Shown piece by piece: positions 47,771-60,044 of a DNA stretch of 64,000 bases. Positions within the stretch are counted from its first letter, which is position 1. Every line of letters begins with the position of its first letter. This DNA comes from Escallonia rubra (taxonomy: Eukaryota > Streptophyta > Magnoliopsida > Escalloniales > Escalloniaceae), in assembly GCA_033065855.1 (NCBI GenBank), contig JAVXUO010000979.1, forward strand, positions 32,816 to 96,815, given 5' to 3'. Below the pieces are notes generated by a model, which was not told the origin of the DNA, ran no database searches, and saw only the letters and a list, made by a program, of their open reading frames with translations. A program made the translations under genes and the position numbers.

Positions 47771-48404
47771 CCTCTTTGTTCACCTCTTTTCTATGGTTTC
47801 CACAATGTGATTGCACTAGGGAATCAAGGCAAAGGTGCACCTTAAGCCCTGCTTGTATCTGAACGTAGATCTTAATAGTTATGGTACATGAAAGATTTGC
47901 CCCCCTCACCATTAATAGACAACAAGCAACTCTCTCTCTCTCTCCGGTTGAAACTTAATAACGAAAATGGTATTTATTGAACTTCATCAATCTGATGCTA
48001 AAGAGGAGCTGTGCCTGAAGTATATAATATAAAGATGAAGAAAAAGATAATTATATTGGAGAGAATGATAAAACTGAGTACAATGAGATATTTATATATT
48101 CAAGAAAAAACTATTCTTCCAGAAACAGAAAAGAAAATCTTATAAAAGTTATGAGAACTATAGAATGTTCTAGACATAGAACAATAGCGATAAGGTAATT
48201 TCCATATTAGTATATATCATCTAACATCCCTTCAAACTCAAGTTGGTAGATAACAAACAAGCTTGAGTTTGGAGGTTAAGTCTGGAGCGGTGTCTTGTTA
48301 CTAGCTACACTATGTGAGATCCAAGTTGAGATGAATTCCATGTGTAGAGTTCGGCAATGTAAGAATAGACAAGAATCCCCGGCAAATTAAAGTTCGACAA
48401 GCAT

Positions 48405-48690
48405 CAAGGTCTTAAGGCGAGGTCCGGCGACTAAGAACAGATCAGGAGTCCCAGGGCAAAGTCCGACGACCATAAAGGTCTCGGGGCGAGTCTGGCGACT
48501 AAGAACAAGGAAGGAGTCCAAGAACGAGGTTCGGCGACTAAGAACAAAGTAGGAGTTGGGCAAATTTCGACGACCATAAAGGTCTTGGTGTGAGGTCCGA
48601 TGACTAAGAACAAGGTAGGAGTCCCAGAACGAGGTTTGACGACTAAGAACAGAGCAAGAGTTCCCGGGCGAGGTCTGATGACAGAGGGAT
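48405..48690 (+). repeat. About 39-bp tandem repeat, seven or so copies
   Basis: Imperfect units built of GGCGACTAAGAACA, AGGAGTCCCAGAACGAGGT and a variant GACGACCATAAAGGTCT alternate. The array belongs to the internal region of the small LTR element. Confidence 0.85.
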
Positions 48691-49712
48691 TGGGCTAACG
48701 AAAATCGACAGAGGTATATATATATATAGACTAGTAAGGATCACGTGCTTTGCACGATATATAGTGATTTGAAATAAGAATATTCAAAATCTTGGTTACG
48801 AAATAATTAAAATTAATTAATACGACTATTATAAAATAAACGATAATAACAAATTAGTTGTTAACTACTAATTAAATATGAAAAGTTCATTATCCAAAAC
48901 ATAGTCTTACTTTCAAACCCGAATTTTTCACGCCAATTATCACCGATATTTTTCACTATTTATCATACTTATTCTTTTTGTTACATCAAATTGCCGCTGA
49001 ACAGAATTCTGACTATTCCATATTATATCTTGTTATCCAAGGTACACTGACATTGCAATTAGTCTCAAACATCTCCTACAAATATCTAACTCTCACGAAA
49101 CACTACAACTTTGATAGTACATTGATAAAATTGAAGAATTTTTTTTGAGATAATTAATATCAAGTGTTTATATTAGAGTTGTCTATTGTCCTATATTATG
49201 TTTTGATGGCATATATATGTCTAACAAGTGAAATTGAGAAAAACTTTGAATTATAATTAAGTTGTATTACGAAAGTTCAATAATCAACCTGAAAAGGATT
49301 GTCGAAAATAAAGTGCCTAACATGAAAAAGTTATTATTAATAAATGTATAACAACGTTTGTAAGATGAAATGGGTTAGAAGCTTAAATCTTGCATCTTTT
49401 AAATCAAGAATCAATCAAGCTCAAGAGATCTATCAGGACACATATAGAAACTGAACTGCTTAAGCAACAAATTTAGTAGCCCTAGCTTTCAATAATCTTT
49501 CCAAAGTTTTTGTATCATTCATTTTTAGAGTTTTGACACTTTTTCCTACAAGCATCACTACTAAAGTTCAAAATATCATCACTTTTGATTTTCAATATCA
49601 TTCATTACCTATCATTTTCCTTTTCTACCCAGTTATGACCATTTCTTGTATCGATGATTATTGGGGCTCAAAGTATCCCCTGCAATTTAGTTGCTTTTGG
49701 TAATGATCTATA

Positions 49713-50010
49713 ACTCCCTCAATCTAAAAAAAAATTTGATTTTTTTGAATTGTCCTACAAAAATTGATCAGTTTTCAAATTAAAAAAGTTTTTGTAGCTA
49801 TTTTTACATGTTTACCCTTTGTAGACATTTTTTTATTCTACTTCTCTCTCCACATTTAGTCATTTACCAACATTTTCTTCTCTACTGAATCAATTTCGTC
49901 CTGCCCCTCTCTCTCTCTCTTGGGATAGAATGAGAAACTCATAAAATAAGACTTATATCTTAAATAAACGTGCGTCAAATATGATCAAATAATTTGGGAC
50001 AAAGGGGAGT
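49713..50010 (-). mobile_element. Stowaway-like MITE (Tc1/mariner), about 298 bp
   Basis: The left end ACTCCCTCAATCTAA and the inverted right end ACTCCCCTTTGTCCCAAA match the CTCCCTCCGTCCC-type ends of Stowaway MITEs, next to TA dinucleotides. It matches the element at 61391-61680 in inverse orientation, with shared TTGATCAGTTT.AAATTAA and ACATGTTTACCCTTT. It is nested in the Helitron. Confidence 0.75.
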
Positions 50011-52102
50011 ATAAGTTTCATGTATCTCTTATTTTAGGATTAAAGTATAAAGCAAGTCTTTTTCAACTTTTTCTATCTTAAGTTCCAACGTTCGAGTACA
50101 ATTTGTCTAAAATGGCGCTTAATCTTAATTATACTTTCTTTTTTCTACTTTTCAATTAAAAAATCTATAGTGTAATCTAAGTTTCTCTTGATAGTGTACT
50201 ATAAAGCTCTCTTTTATATTTATCTAGCATGACCTTGTTCATCGTAGTAATAAAATATGGCTATTAATTTAGTTGTAGATGTAATTTAGCACATATTTTC
50301 CTTAAGATTTTTATTTTTAACACAGACTTTACCTACTCATCTAAAAAGTATATATACATATGTGTCTATGTGTGTCCTTTTGAAATCCATACTACAAAAT
50401 GTATGTGCGAAGTTCATATCAGATAGTGGTAATGAATTAAGTAATTTCAATAATGTTCACAAACCTACATTTTCACCCTATATTTATATATACCCATTAC
50501 AATTTTAATATAGATACAAATTCAACAAAAGTTCATCAAGAATAATTTGTAACCCAGATCATTCATTAAATAAAGACCTGTATCATCAAAATAAAAATAA
50601 AAAAAACATTTTACATATGGCATAAGGTTTTGAGAGTTAAGAAAATTATAGGGTTAATTACATCCATAACCTTGATGTTAGAGTAAAATTAAAAGTATGC
50701 CCATTAGTTTGAACAAATAACACTTATTTCGTTGACCGAACGAAAATACTGAAAGGATGTAAAGATCAAAATGTCTGTCACTTAGGAATGTAATTCTTCC
50801 AATGTCATTCATCATCCTTTCATCTCATCCATACACCACCGTCATCCATTTAGACTTTTGAGCTCCAACACACACAAAGACAACATATACATGCATCCAC
50901 AAACACATAGACGATATGCACACATACACGCCCCCCCCCCCCCAAATGGGCCACAACCACAATTACATCCCACCATCATTGTGTTCTTTAGCTTTTTTAC
51001 TTTTTTTTAGCCTTCTCACCCCAATCAACTTTAAATTTGTAGTTATATGCAAAAGTTAATAGAGGCAATAGCCGGTGCACCTTAATTTATAAGAAAAAAC
51101 ATGATAATACTTGGACTTAGGAACGGTTCTCTAAGAAGTAGGGACAATTAAGGTGCTCATTTTATCGATTTTGATGTTGATAAGTTTTAAGGTTATGTTT
51201 TGATAAGGTTTTCTTTAAAGGTGAACATAGACTTAGTATCATATTTATACGATTGGGCTAGATCCACTCCCACATTTTTGTCACTTAAAGATGCATTAGT
51301 AAACTTGTAACCTCTTTTAGCAGCAAATTGTTTATGATTAACCAAAAATATTGTAGTTTAGGCTCACATTCTTAAAAGTAAAAATACATTTAAGTTTAGT
51401 AAACCTTTTATTTCTAAGAAGGTATTTTTAATGGAAAAATTTGTAGCCATTTTAATCGCTTGAGATTATTTTGTACGCTGGGGGCGAGATCCTTACCCGT
51501 TTTGATTATATTAATAGTCTTATGTCACAAAAAAATGCATTAATGAACCTCTTTAGTGTCAAAATGTTTAAAATTAGCCAAAACAGTAGTAATTTATCCT
51601 CACCTTCTAAAAAGTCAAAATATTTAGAGAACTTTTTAACTTAAAAAGAATATTTTCAGGAAAAAGAATATTTAGTTGTTTAACCCCTTGCATATAAAAA
51701 CTTGAGAGTTTTCAAGTTAAAAAAAGTTATTAATCATTTAAGCTGAAATAAATTGGAGTCTTTATTAATTGGGGTTCATCTAATCCTATCACTTTATAAG
51801 AGCAAAATATGTGAAGACAATAGCCATATAAAACATGTTATCATGTAAATATATGATACATCGGGATACGATGCATCATATAAAGATAATAACCGTATGA
51901 AGAATATGATGTCATGAATACAAGATTATGTACTTGCCACGAACTCAAATTATAATTAGGAACAAAATTGTATGATAAAATCAATTCTTATGCATTTAAA
52001 AATTTCTAAAGAAACTCCAGTTTTATTATAGTTTTCTTACACTAATATGTCTGTAATTGAAATCTAGAATTAAACTTTAGTTTTATGATAGTCTCAATGT
52101 AC

Positions 52103-52874
52103 GAAAATGTTTACATTGAAATATATATACATGCACAATAATTAAAATTTGTAGCATATACATCAACACACAAATTCTGAAATACAAAATTTAAAAAGGA
52201 TTAAGTTTCTGATAAAATATTCAATCTAGTTATAGAAAACATTGTTCTCTGCAAGTTGTTTTCATTAATCGTGAACAGCTTGAGGTAGTTTAGCTTTAAC
52301 GTAAATAGAAGCAATAGGTTTTGATAGAAAAAATTTTGGTAATAAAAAAACACGCAGGATTTCAATGATGGTTTTATAGGTTTTCATAAGTTTTTTTTTC
52401 TTTCTAAAAGACAAAAGAACCCTTAACTCTAACTAAAACATATATTCCTATAAGATATTCTAAGGAAAGACGCTTGATGTCATAAGAGAAAATGTTTACA
52501 TTGAAATATATATACATGCACAATAATTAAAATTTGTAGCATATACATCAACACACAAATTCTGAAATACAAAATTTAAAAAGGATTAAGTTTCTGATAA
52601 AATATTCAATCTAGTTATAGAAAACATTGTTCTCTGCAAGTTATTTTTATTAATCGTGAATAGCTTGAGGTAGTTTAGCTTTAACGTGAATAGAAGCAGT
52701 AGGTTTTGATAGAAATTTTTTTGGTAATCAAAAAACACACAGGAGTTCAAGGGTGGTTTTATAGGTTTTCATAAGTTTTTTTCTTTCTTTCTAAAAGACA
52801 AAAGAACCCTTAACTCTAACTAAAACATATATTCCTATAAGATATTCTAAGGAAAGACGCTTGATGTCATAAGA
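52103..52874. repeat. About 385-bp tandem duplication inside the Helitron
   Basis: Two head-to-tail copies (52103-52487, 52488-52874) beginning GAAAATGTTTACATTGAAAT differ by only a few bases, so the duplication is recent. A much older relative of the unit lies at about 53115-53590. Confidence 0.88.
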
Positions 52875-53797
52875 GAAGCCAAATACACTCTTATTTTTTA
52901 ACAATGATCTAATTCAAAATGAGTATTTGATGGGAAAAAAAAGTTTTAAGTGAAGATTTCAGTTTAAAAAGGGTATCTTAAGGAAAAAATATATAAAAGA
53001 ATTAGCCATTTAACCCCAGTCAAGATTACATATGAATTTAGAAAATCCTAAAAACCTCTAATTTTATGATACCTCCCTTATATCAATATGTCTGTATTAA
53101 AAATCTGAAATCAAACTTTAGATTTACGACAGTTTCAATGTACTAATATATTTGTATTGAAATCTATATACATGCAGAATAATTCAAATATGTAGCATAC
53201 ACATTAACATAGACATATGAAATACAAAATTAAAAAGGATTGAATTTCTGACAAAATATTGAATTTAGCTTAGGTATATTATATTTTTCGAAAAAGGCTT
53301 TAGAAAATATGTTCTCTACAAGTTGTTTTCTTTAATCGAATATGACGGAGAAAATTATAGTAATTCTATTGTATTTTAAGTCAAAACATCAAGCATATTG
53401 CCAAATAAAAAATAATTTAACGAAAGAGACTTGATATTGTATGAAAAGTAAAAAGAACCCTTATTTTCTTAAACACTTATTAAAAATAGGTATTTAATGA
53501 AAAGAAAAGTTTTTAATTAAAAGTCAAAACAATCCTTAACTCTAACAAAAACATATATTCCAATAATGGTATTTTAAGGAAAGATACTTGATATCCTATG
53601 AGAAGTCCAAAACACCCTCATTTTTAAATAAAACTCTAATTTAGGAAGGGTATTTAATGGAAAAGAAATGTTATAAGTCAAAAATACCCTTACTTACCCT
53701 TAATCTTTTATGGAAATATCAATTAGAAAAGGGTATTTTAAGGAAAGAAAAGATTAGCCATTTAAGCCCATACGTGCTTTTATATATGTATAGATAT

Positions 53798-53800
<3 letters not shown>

Positions 53801-53857
<57 letters not shown>
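53801..53857. repeat. (TA)n microsatellite
   Basis: A long uninterrupted TA run. Together with the shorter TA run at 48716-48729 it appears to be the tract into which the Helitron inserted. Confidence 0.92.
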
Positions 53858-53858
<1 letters not shown>

Positions 53859-54293
53859 CAAGAGTTGATGAACAGTAAAAGTGGACAGTGGCTTGGGTTT
53901 CAGCATAAGCGAAGATCACTGTGTAAAAAGGACAGGAAAGAGACTAAAATTCTGAACTCAAGAAGCAAAGAAAAGCACGATCAGAAACAAAAGCACATGA
54001 ATTGGCCGACAAAAGGCCGTCCGCTAGAGTTTGCGAAAATAGTTGAAAGACTCTCAAACCGGTGGATTGTATGCCTTTGATACTATGATAGAAAAGGTGA
54101 AGGAAAAAATAATTATATTAGAGAGCATGATAAAACTGAGTACAATAAAGCCTTTATATAGGCAAGAAAAAACTATCATGTCAGAAACATAAAAGAGAAT
54201 GCTTTATAAGTTATGAGAATTATAAAATGTTCTAGACATAGGACAACAGCGATAAGGTAATTTTCATATTAATATATACTGCATCATCTACCA

Positions 54294-56958
54294 ATTCACA
54301 TGTCTTTGATAAAGATGTGTTGGAATGGCAGGTTGCTAGGACTTTTGAGACAATGTGAGAATTCCTTAAACTTATAACGATCAAGCCATCGTAGATGACA
54401 TGATGTGCCTAATCCCATTCCTCCGTTTCAAATGGCAGGAGTAGTGGTATTTATTGGAGGACTGTAGGCAGGAATTTGCTTTTCTAGAATTACATTATTA
54501 TCATTCCAGATTTGTATACAGCTAAGGATGAACACTTTTGTTCTAAAAGCAAGTACATGTACGTAGGTTCCCATCCCTTTGGAGATTTCCTCCCAAAAAC
54601 ATCAAGCAATCTTTCATGAACGAGAAAGTTCTTCACTTATTTCTAGATCATTACACGTGCGGAAGTGACTGTGCATGCATGTTTGCATATGAACTGGAAT
54701 TTTTTGGTTGTGTTTCGCGTGCCAGATTATTCAGTCGAAGGACACAATAAGAGAAGGATAAATCATGATATCATATCTTGTCCGATAAGGCATACAGAGT
54801 ATATCATATCCCATGCTTGGACGAAATCCAGATTAGTGACCAGATAAGATTATCTTGCCCAATTTCTATTTCTCCTATAACCACCACGAGCAGCAACCAT
54901 CACTACAACCACCCACCGGCAATAACATACCACCACATCAGCACGGCCACCCACCACCACTATCGCAACCACCTATTCAACACCTCCAACAGATCGCACC
55001 CACCCCCACCACTGCAATTCTGCAACCACCAAACACCGCACTACCTTCTCCGCTGATGTGCGACAACGGGTGCAGTGCTACCGCCGTTGGCTACTGCGCC
55101 TGTTGTAGTGTAGTCTTGGCCCGTTTTTTTTATCCCCAAAATGCTTGGACAAATTAAATAACACCCCCCCTGCATGCATGGCCAAACACCAGATAGTTCT
55201 AGTTTTATCTTATCCGGCGTGCCAATCACAATCTTACGAAGTTATTCTATTTCTCTTTAACAAAATCCAGACAGAAATCGACAAAGTGATGCAAATAACA
55301 ATGTATTGTAGTATCTCCATGGAAAGAGCATGTCATACATAGTAGGTTAATCATGTAGCCGTAAAAAAGAACTCTATCTTGGAAAGGTTCAATGATACTT
55401 TTGCACTGCATTCGGATCCACCCAGTATGTACTGGGACGCGTGCAAGAGACTTGTCTGTAAGGAAGTGGCAGATTTTTTGGCCAAAATGCTTCCTTTGAC
55501 GGGAGCTAAAAGTAGAGTTTCAGAGACCTAATTATTCCTGAACGGAAGTGAGAGTCTATACCTGTGGATTTTGTGGTTGGGTTGCTAAGAACCGCCAAGA
55601 GGTTAGTTTTATGGGTGATTGTTAGTTTTATAACCAAGCCATTTCATTTTCTTCTAATGAATTCCTTGGTAGATACAATGCAGCTAAACAACCAAAACTA
55701 CATGTTCTGGTGATGAATCCACTCTTCACATCCAGAGTTTGGCGTAGTTTGCAGAATGCTTTAGGTACATGGCTTGATTTAACGACCGCTTACCACGCTC
55801 TAATAGATGGACAGTCCAAGCACAATCTATTTAGCACCAATGAGAAAACCAGAAGAGTTATAGATAGTTGTCACTAATAGAGCATAGACCTCAGTCTTAT
55901 GATTAGTGTTACTCTTCTGAAACTATGAATTCAAGAGTCAGAGTAATGATATTTCTTAAACCTATGTAACAGCGTGAAGCACAAATAGAAGTATTCAGCT
56001 ATGCGCCCCTAAGTTAGCTTTGGTTCCATTTTCATGGATAACTTTTTCTTGCTGCTACTCAGGTAATAGAAAGATGTGTATGTACTATTTTCAATATAGT
56101 AACAATTAATAGTTACTAAACAAACTCAATGACATTTATGTCTACAACTTAAACAACATTTCGTTCTAAACAACATCTTTAAATAAATGTCACTAAAATT
56201 ATATAGCAATCATTGATTGTTGCTAAGTAGGGATTGTAGGCATCTTCGTACAACCTGAATAGTAGCCAAAAATACTCCCAATTAGACATGCGTGCGCCAT
56301 GACACCACTAACACCTAACAAAAGCTAAGCATAAAAGAAAAGGATTTTGCTTTTCAATCCATGTTCAAACTAGAAAGATCTACCAATGACAGGCTCTTCT
56401 TTCCCCCTAACGTTTGTCAAGAACAAGAGATCAACATCACAAACTACTCACTTCGTTCAAGTGGGCATATTCAACTCCTCTCCATTCCAAAAAGAAATTA
56501 ACTTCATACCAAGACTTGCCAAAACTTTTCCAAAATCTTATCATGTGAATAACTGTGTTCAACCACTACTGTGGTTTACCTGTGCTTTGGTGCGAGCAAA
56601 CAAAGTGGAAATCCCATTGATAGACACTAGCTGCAAACTAATCATGTTTGCATCTACCATCAACCTATATTCAACAGCACTTGGCTACCTATACATTTCC
56701 ACAGACATGATAGTTTGTTTATGACCTACGCCTAATACATGTACAAGAAGACCCAAAAGTTAGTAATCCATCGAAAATACCCAAAAATAATACGATATCT
56801 TATTGCCCAAAACAATCCACTAGTTTATGAAAGAAATCAGTTACGCACTACTATTCTATAGAATAACCAATCGAAACGAAGAAAAAAGAGAACAAAATTA
56901 ATGTACCAGTTCTTCTACACAGCTTTCTCAGTGCATCCCTCCTCGGCCAATGTTCAGG
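54294..56958. other. Intergenic, C-rich island with flanking inverted motifs
   Basis: At 54880-55060 the plus strand is an ACCACC-rich stretch flanked by CATGCTTGGACGAAAT (54810) and, near 55140, ATGCTTGGACAAAT; GATAAG motifs occur on both sides. It could be another non-autonomous element with a low-complexity core, but ends and target duplication are unclear. At 55435-55490 the plus strand shows KEVADFLAKM, reminiscent of the end of a LINE RNase H domain; too short to call. A 112-codon ORF at 56386-56724 resembles nothing that I know. Confidence 0.35.
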
Positions 56959-59900
56959 TCATGATTCGTCAACACCGTGAACACGAATGTTGAGTCTTCT
57001 AAGCCAAACCGAATGAAGTATCATGTGGAACACATCATATCGCTTGGGAGGCAAATTGACCTCAAAATGCCTCCGAACTTGTTGACCCCTCCTCTGCAAT
57101 CGAATGTACTGTCTCGATGATATTCGCGTTAGTATATTTTTCATGTTTGGGATATCCTTCACAGGAATTTCAACAGAGAAGGACTTCCAGTTAAGAACAT
57201 CGCTGAAAGGAGGCACGTAGTGGTCCTTTATGAGTACAGGAACACAACCAGTGTAGAGTGCCTCGACCATTCGAGGGCTTGCGACTTCATAGCCACTTGG
57301 ACAAATGCAGTATTTGCTCTTCCTCAACATGTCGTAGTACGAGACACCTTTCGGGAGGTATTTGTGAACCTGGACTTCGTCATCCTTGTTCTCCCAGTGC
57401 TCTAAAAGTATTGGCCTAATCGGGCCATGAAGGCCTCCAGCGAAGAAAACCAAAATGGGGCGATGCGATGGGGATGGCCCGCCGAGCAAGCCTTTCATTG
57501 TACCACCTGGGAGAAGAATTTCTGGAAAGGATACATCTTTGGAGGGCTTGAATCCTTCAGAGGTATTCGCGTTACATAGGGCTCGAATCGAGTTTTTGTA
57601 TAGGTCAGGAACCGCGCCTGACAGCTCAGGCCCCTGGAATGCACAATGACTGCAGAACTTAAACATTGCTGGACATGGCGTTAACAACGGGGATAAATTG
57701 CAAGGGAAAATAGAATCACTATCACTTCTTCAACCAAGTGAAAAATTAACTAACAGGAAAATAGTGAACACGTTATACAGAAAGAAGGCCAAATTTTGGT
57801 GTCCAAGTGTTGAGGTTTTAATATCCTTAATCTGTATACTCTATGTAGTACATAGCATTTTGTGTACATAGACGGTATATAGGAGGTATATTTAGGGTAG
57901 ACTTTCGTAGTTTTAGGAATAATTAATATTTAAAAAAAATCATGAAAAAAAAAGCAGTATCTCGATCTCCCCACATATTTCATCTCTTTATTAATCACTT
58001 AATTTGAACAAATCAGAGGAAAACGCCTGCCTTTCCGCCTATGGTCATGAACAAAGAAATCTATATCCAATTAAGTTCTATAGCAATTCTCTCTTATAAA
58101 TTAATCATGCCAAGGAAAAGGGGAGGTTCCGTCCTAATAGGCAATTTTAAGGGCATTATGTTGGATTCTCACCAAATGAATTTTTAAGGTAGTCTTACTG
58201 TTCACAGAACAAGGCGATAATCGACATGTTTCCAAGATAAGAACCAATTCAAGCAAGAACAACGACGATAAGTTAAACCAAACTTGACCATGTGGACAGT
58301 TTGTTGTTATTAGCTAATTTTGGAGGTAGTGCAACAATTCCTTACCCAATCATGGCAAGCAAGCATGAAATGATCAGCTCCAAGGCTTCGGTTCCAGTAA
58401 GAGTACTTTCCTGCGAGAAGATTGACATAGTCTTTGACTGTCTTCTTCATTGGATGCCAATCATGGGACTCACGCTCGTAAACAAAGTGAACGATTGCCG
58501 TCACACTAATTGGAAGAAAGTACACATGCGCTTTGTCTGGATCTCTAGTACGGAACTTGGTGGTCTCCATATGGTAAATAAAATTTCCCTCCATAGCGTA
58601 TATGCTCTTGCAGGGACCATTATGAAAAACCGGGGGTTCTCCTTCTTCATAAACAAACACCTTGAACTGTTTTTCCATTTCTAAGTAGCTCCTACAATTG
58701 ACAAGAGGAGCGCGAGGTTTAGAAATATACACTCCAAGAATATGTCAGATGTTTTCTAAACCACCATGAGAATGGTACCAATTTCATAATTGCACCGAGT
58801 CGCTACGTTCGCACCAATTAATCTAAAAAAATTAGACGACGCCAATTTTCCTAGAAAAGAATACAACACATAATGACCGTGAGAGTGTACTTACCTGTGG
58901 AAGACACTTGGATTCCAATACATAGGACCTGTTGGAACGTAATCGGAATCATTTAGACGATGCCCATTTTTAGCGTCTCTAATTGCGGCTCGAGCTCGCC
59001 CAAGACCGGCTTCAAGCCTGTCCAAACTTGTGTACTCTTTCCGAATCTTCACGTCGATGGGAAAGTCATGTGACTGATTCAAAGAAGGAATAATGTGGGT
59101 TTCATCTGCGGTGATATTCAAGCTCTCTTCCTTATTTGTAACCTGTGGAATTAGTTTGAGACATTGTCTATCAGCTATACATGTATTGGCCCAACAGCTA
59201 CTTTCTTGTTCTTAGACAAAGACTTTCATGTTTTATGGACAGATGACGTTGGGAAAGGCCAAAATAGGACATTCTTGAACCCAATTTGTTTCTCCTTTTT
59301 ATTACTCCTCTCCAACTCTAAATATTTGACCCTTATAAGTATATATATGCTTCATTGTACCTATTAATAATGCGAGTTATGGAATGAAAGGCAAAATCTG
59401 TGGCTTTCTGATTCATAGAAATAATTGAAATAAAAAATAAGAACAACAAACCCAAGATTAAAATTTAAAACATAACACAAGCCCATACATAACCCACATA
59501 TCAAAAATGAAATTGAGCATGACTGTTCATTAAGAATGTTGTAAATCGTGCATCATGGTTGTAACCTAAAAGTTTACAAAATCGCATACCATTAATTAAA
59601 ATGCCAACTATATAGCATGATGTACAACACTCTGATGCAGGCCAGAGAACAAAGGCTTACTACATGAGGTGGAGTCTCTATGGCTTCTACAGCAAGCGGG
59701 GGCGCAGAAGAGCGGTTAACGATGTTGTCGGGCGACAGAGCTTCCTCCCTCCGGCCACCACCCACCACCCTTGGCAGCAAGTCCAACCTTTTCTCCGGCG
59801 GTGCAACAGGTCCCTCTGTAGCCGTAGAAGAAGACGAAAAAACACTACTCCTGCCACCGCCACTGAAACTCCATATCCTAGTGTAATAGCGAAAATCAAA

Positions 59901-60044
59901 GCCCAGATTCGAGCTATTTGTGCCCAGCAACCCCACAAAGCCAGACACCACCACCAGTGGCACCACCAGGTACAACACCAGCTTTGATGACCCCGATGTG
60001 CATGCTTTCCACCATGAAAACACCCCTTTCTTAAAATCCCCCAT
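56959..60044 (-). CDS. GT47 exostosin-like glycosyltransferase, 4 exons, 550 aa
   Basis: This is a predicted Golgi type II membrane glycosyltransferase of CAZy family GT47, of the plant group that includes At5g03795-like proteins; family members build cell-wall glycans, but donor and acceptor are not predictable here. Exons (minus): 60044-59661, 59142-58895, 58691-58346, 57633-56959; phases agree, 551 codons with stop. A membrane anchor lies at residues about 20-41 (LVLYLVVPLVVVSGFVGLLG), followed by a Ser/Pro-rich stem. The exostosin domain includes FKVFVYEEGEPPVFHNGP, AHVYFLPISV, DHFMLACHDW|GPE (split by the last intron), FFAGGLHGPIRPILLEHW, KSKYCICPSGYEVASPRM and PPFSDVLNWKSFSVEI. An in-frame GTG three codons upstream is ignored; the first ATG (60044) is used. 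Length is normal for the family. A CT tract at 60306-60328 is likely in the 5' UTR or promoter. Confidence 0.93.
57690..58345 (-). other. Intron 3 of the intact GT47 gene
   Basis: The AT-rich interval between the third and fourth coding exons (intron 57634-58345) has normal GT and AG ends and no recognisable insertion. Confidence 0.8.

Larger units (their letters stand above)
48731..53800 (-). mobile_element. Non-autonomous Helitron, 5.07 kb
   Basis: On the minus strand it starts TCTATATCTATACATA (at 53800) and ends CCTTACTAG (at 48731), with A before and T after. The 3' end has a hairpin CGTGC-AAA-GCACG (48756-48744) nine bases before CTAG. A 5' TC, a 3' hairpin plus CTRR, and insertion between A and T without duplication are the Helitron hallmarks. 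The insertion is in a TA tract, whose halves lie at 48716-48729 and 53801-53857. It is strongly AT-rich with no Rep-helicase ORF, so it is non-autonomous. It contains a Stowaway MITE and tandem duplications. Confidence 0.72.
47993..54293 (-). mobile_element. Small non-coding LTR element fossil, interrupted by a Helitron
   Basis: Two direct repeats, 47993-48239 and 54087-54293, share TAATTATATT.GAGAG, GATAAAACTGAGTACAAT and GAAAATGTTCTAGACATA-like segments. On the minus strand the left repeat starts TGTTAGATGATA after a purine tract, and the right repeat is followed by TAGTATCAAAGGC, a primer-site-like sequence. That is the layout of an LTR element on the minus strand. Removing the Helitron leaves an internal region of about 0.8 kb without coding capacity, so it was TRIM/LARD-like. 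The repeats differ by insertions and many substitutions, so it is old. No target duplication was found. Confidence 0.65.

Noticed and set aside
48405-48690. Possible CRISPR-like regular array
   Set aside because: There are no unique spacers between units; it is a plain degenerate tandem repeat in a plant LTR element.
56386-56724. 112-codon ORF on the plus strand beyond the intact GT47 gene
   Set aside because: No recognisable family or codon pattern, and no intron or context support. Likely chance.
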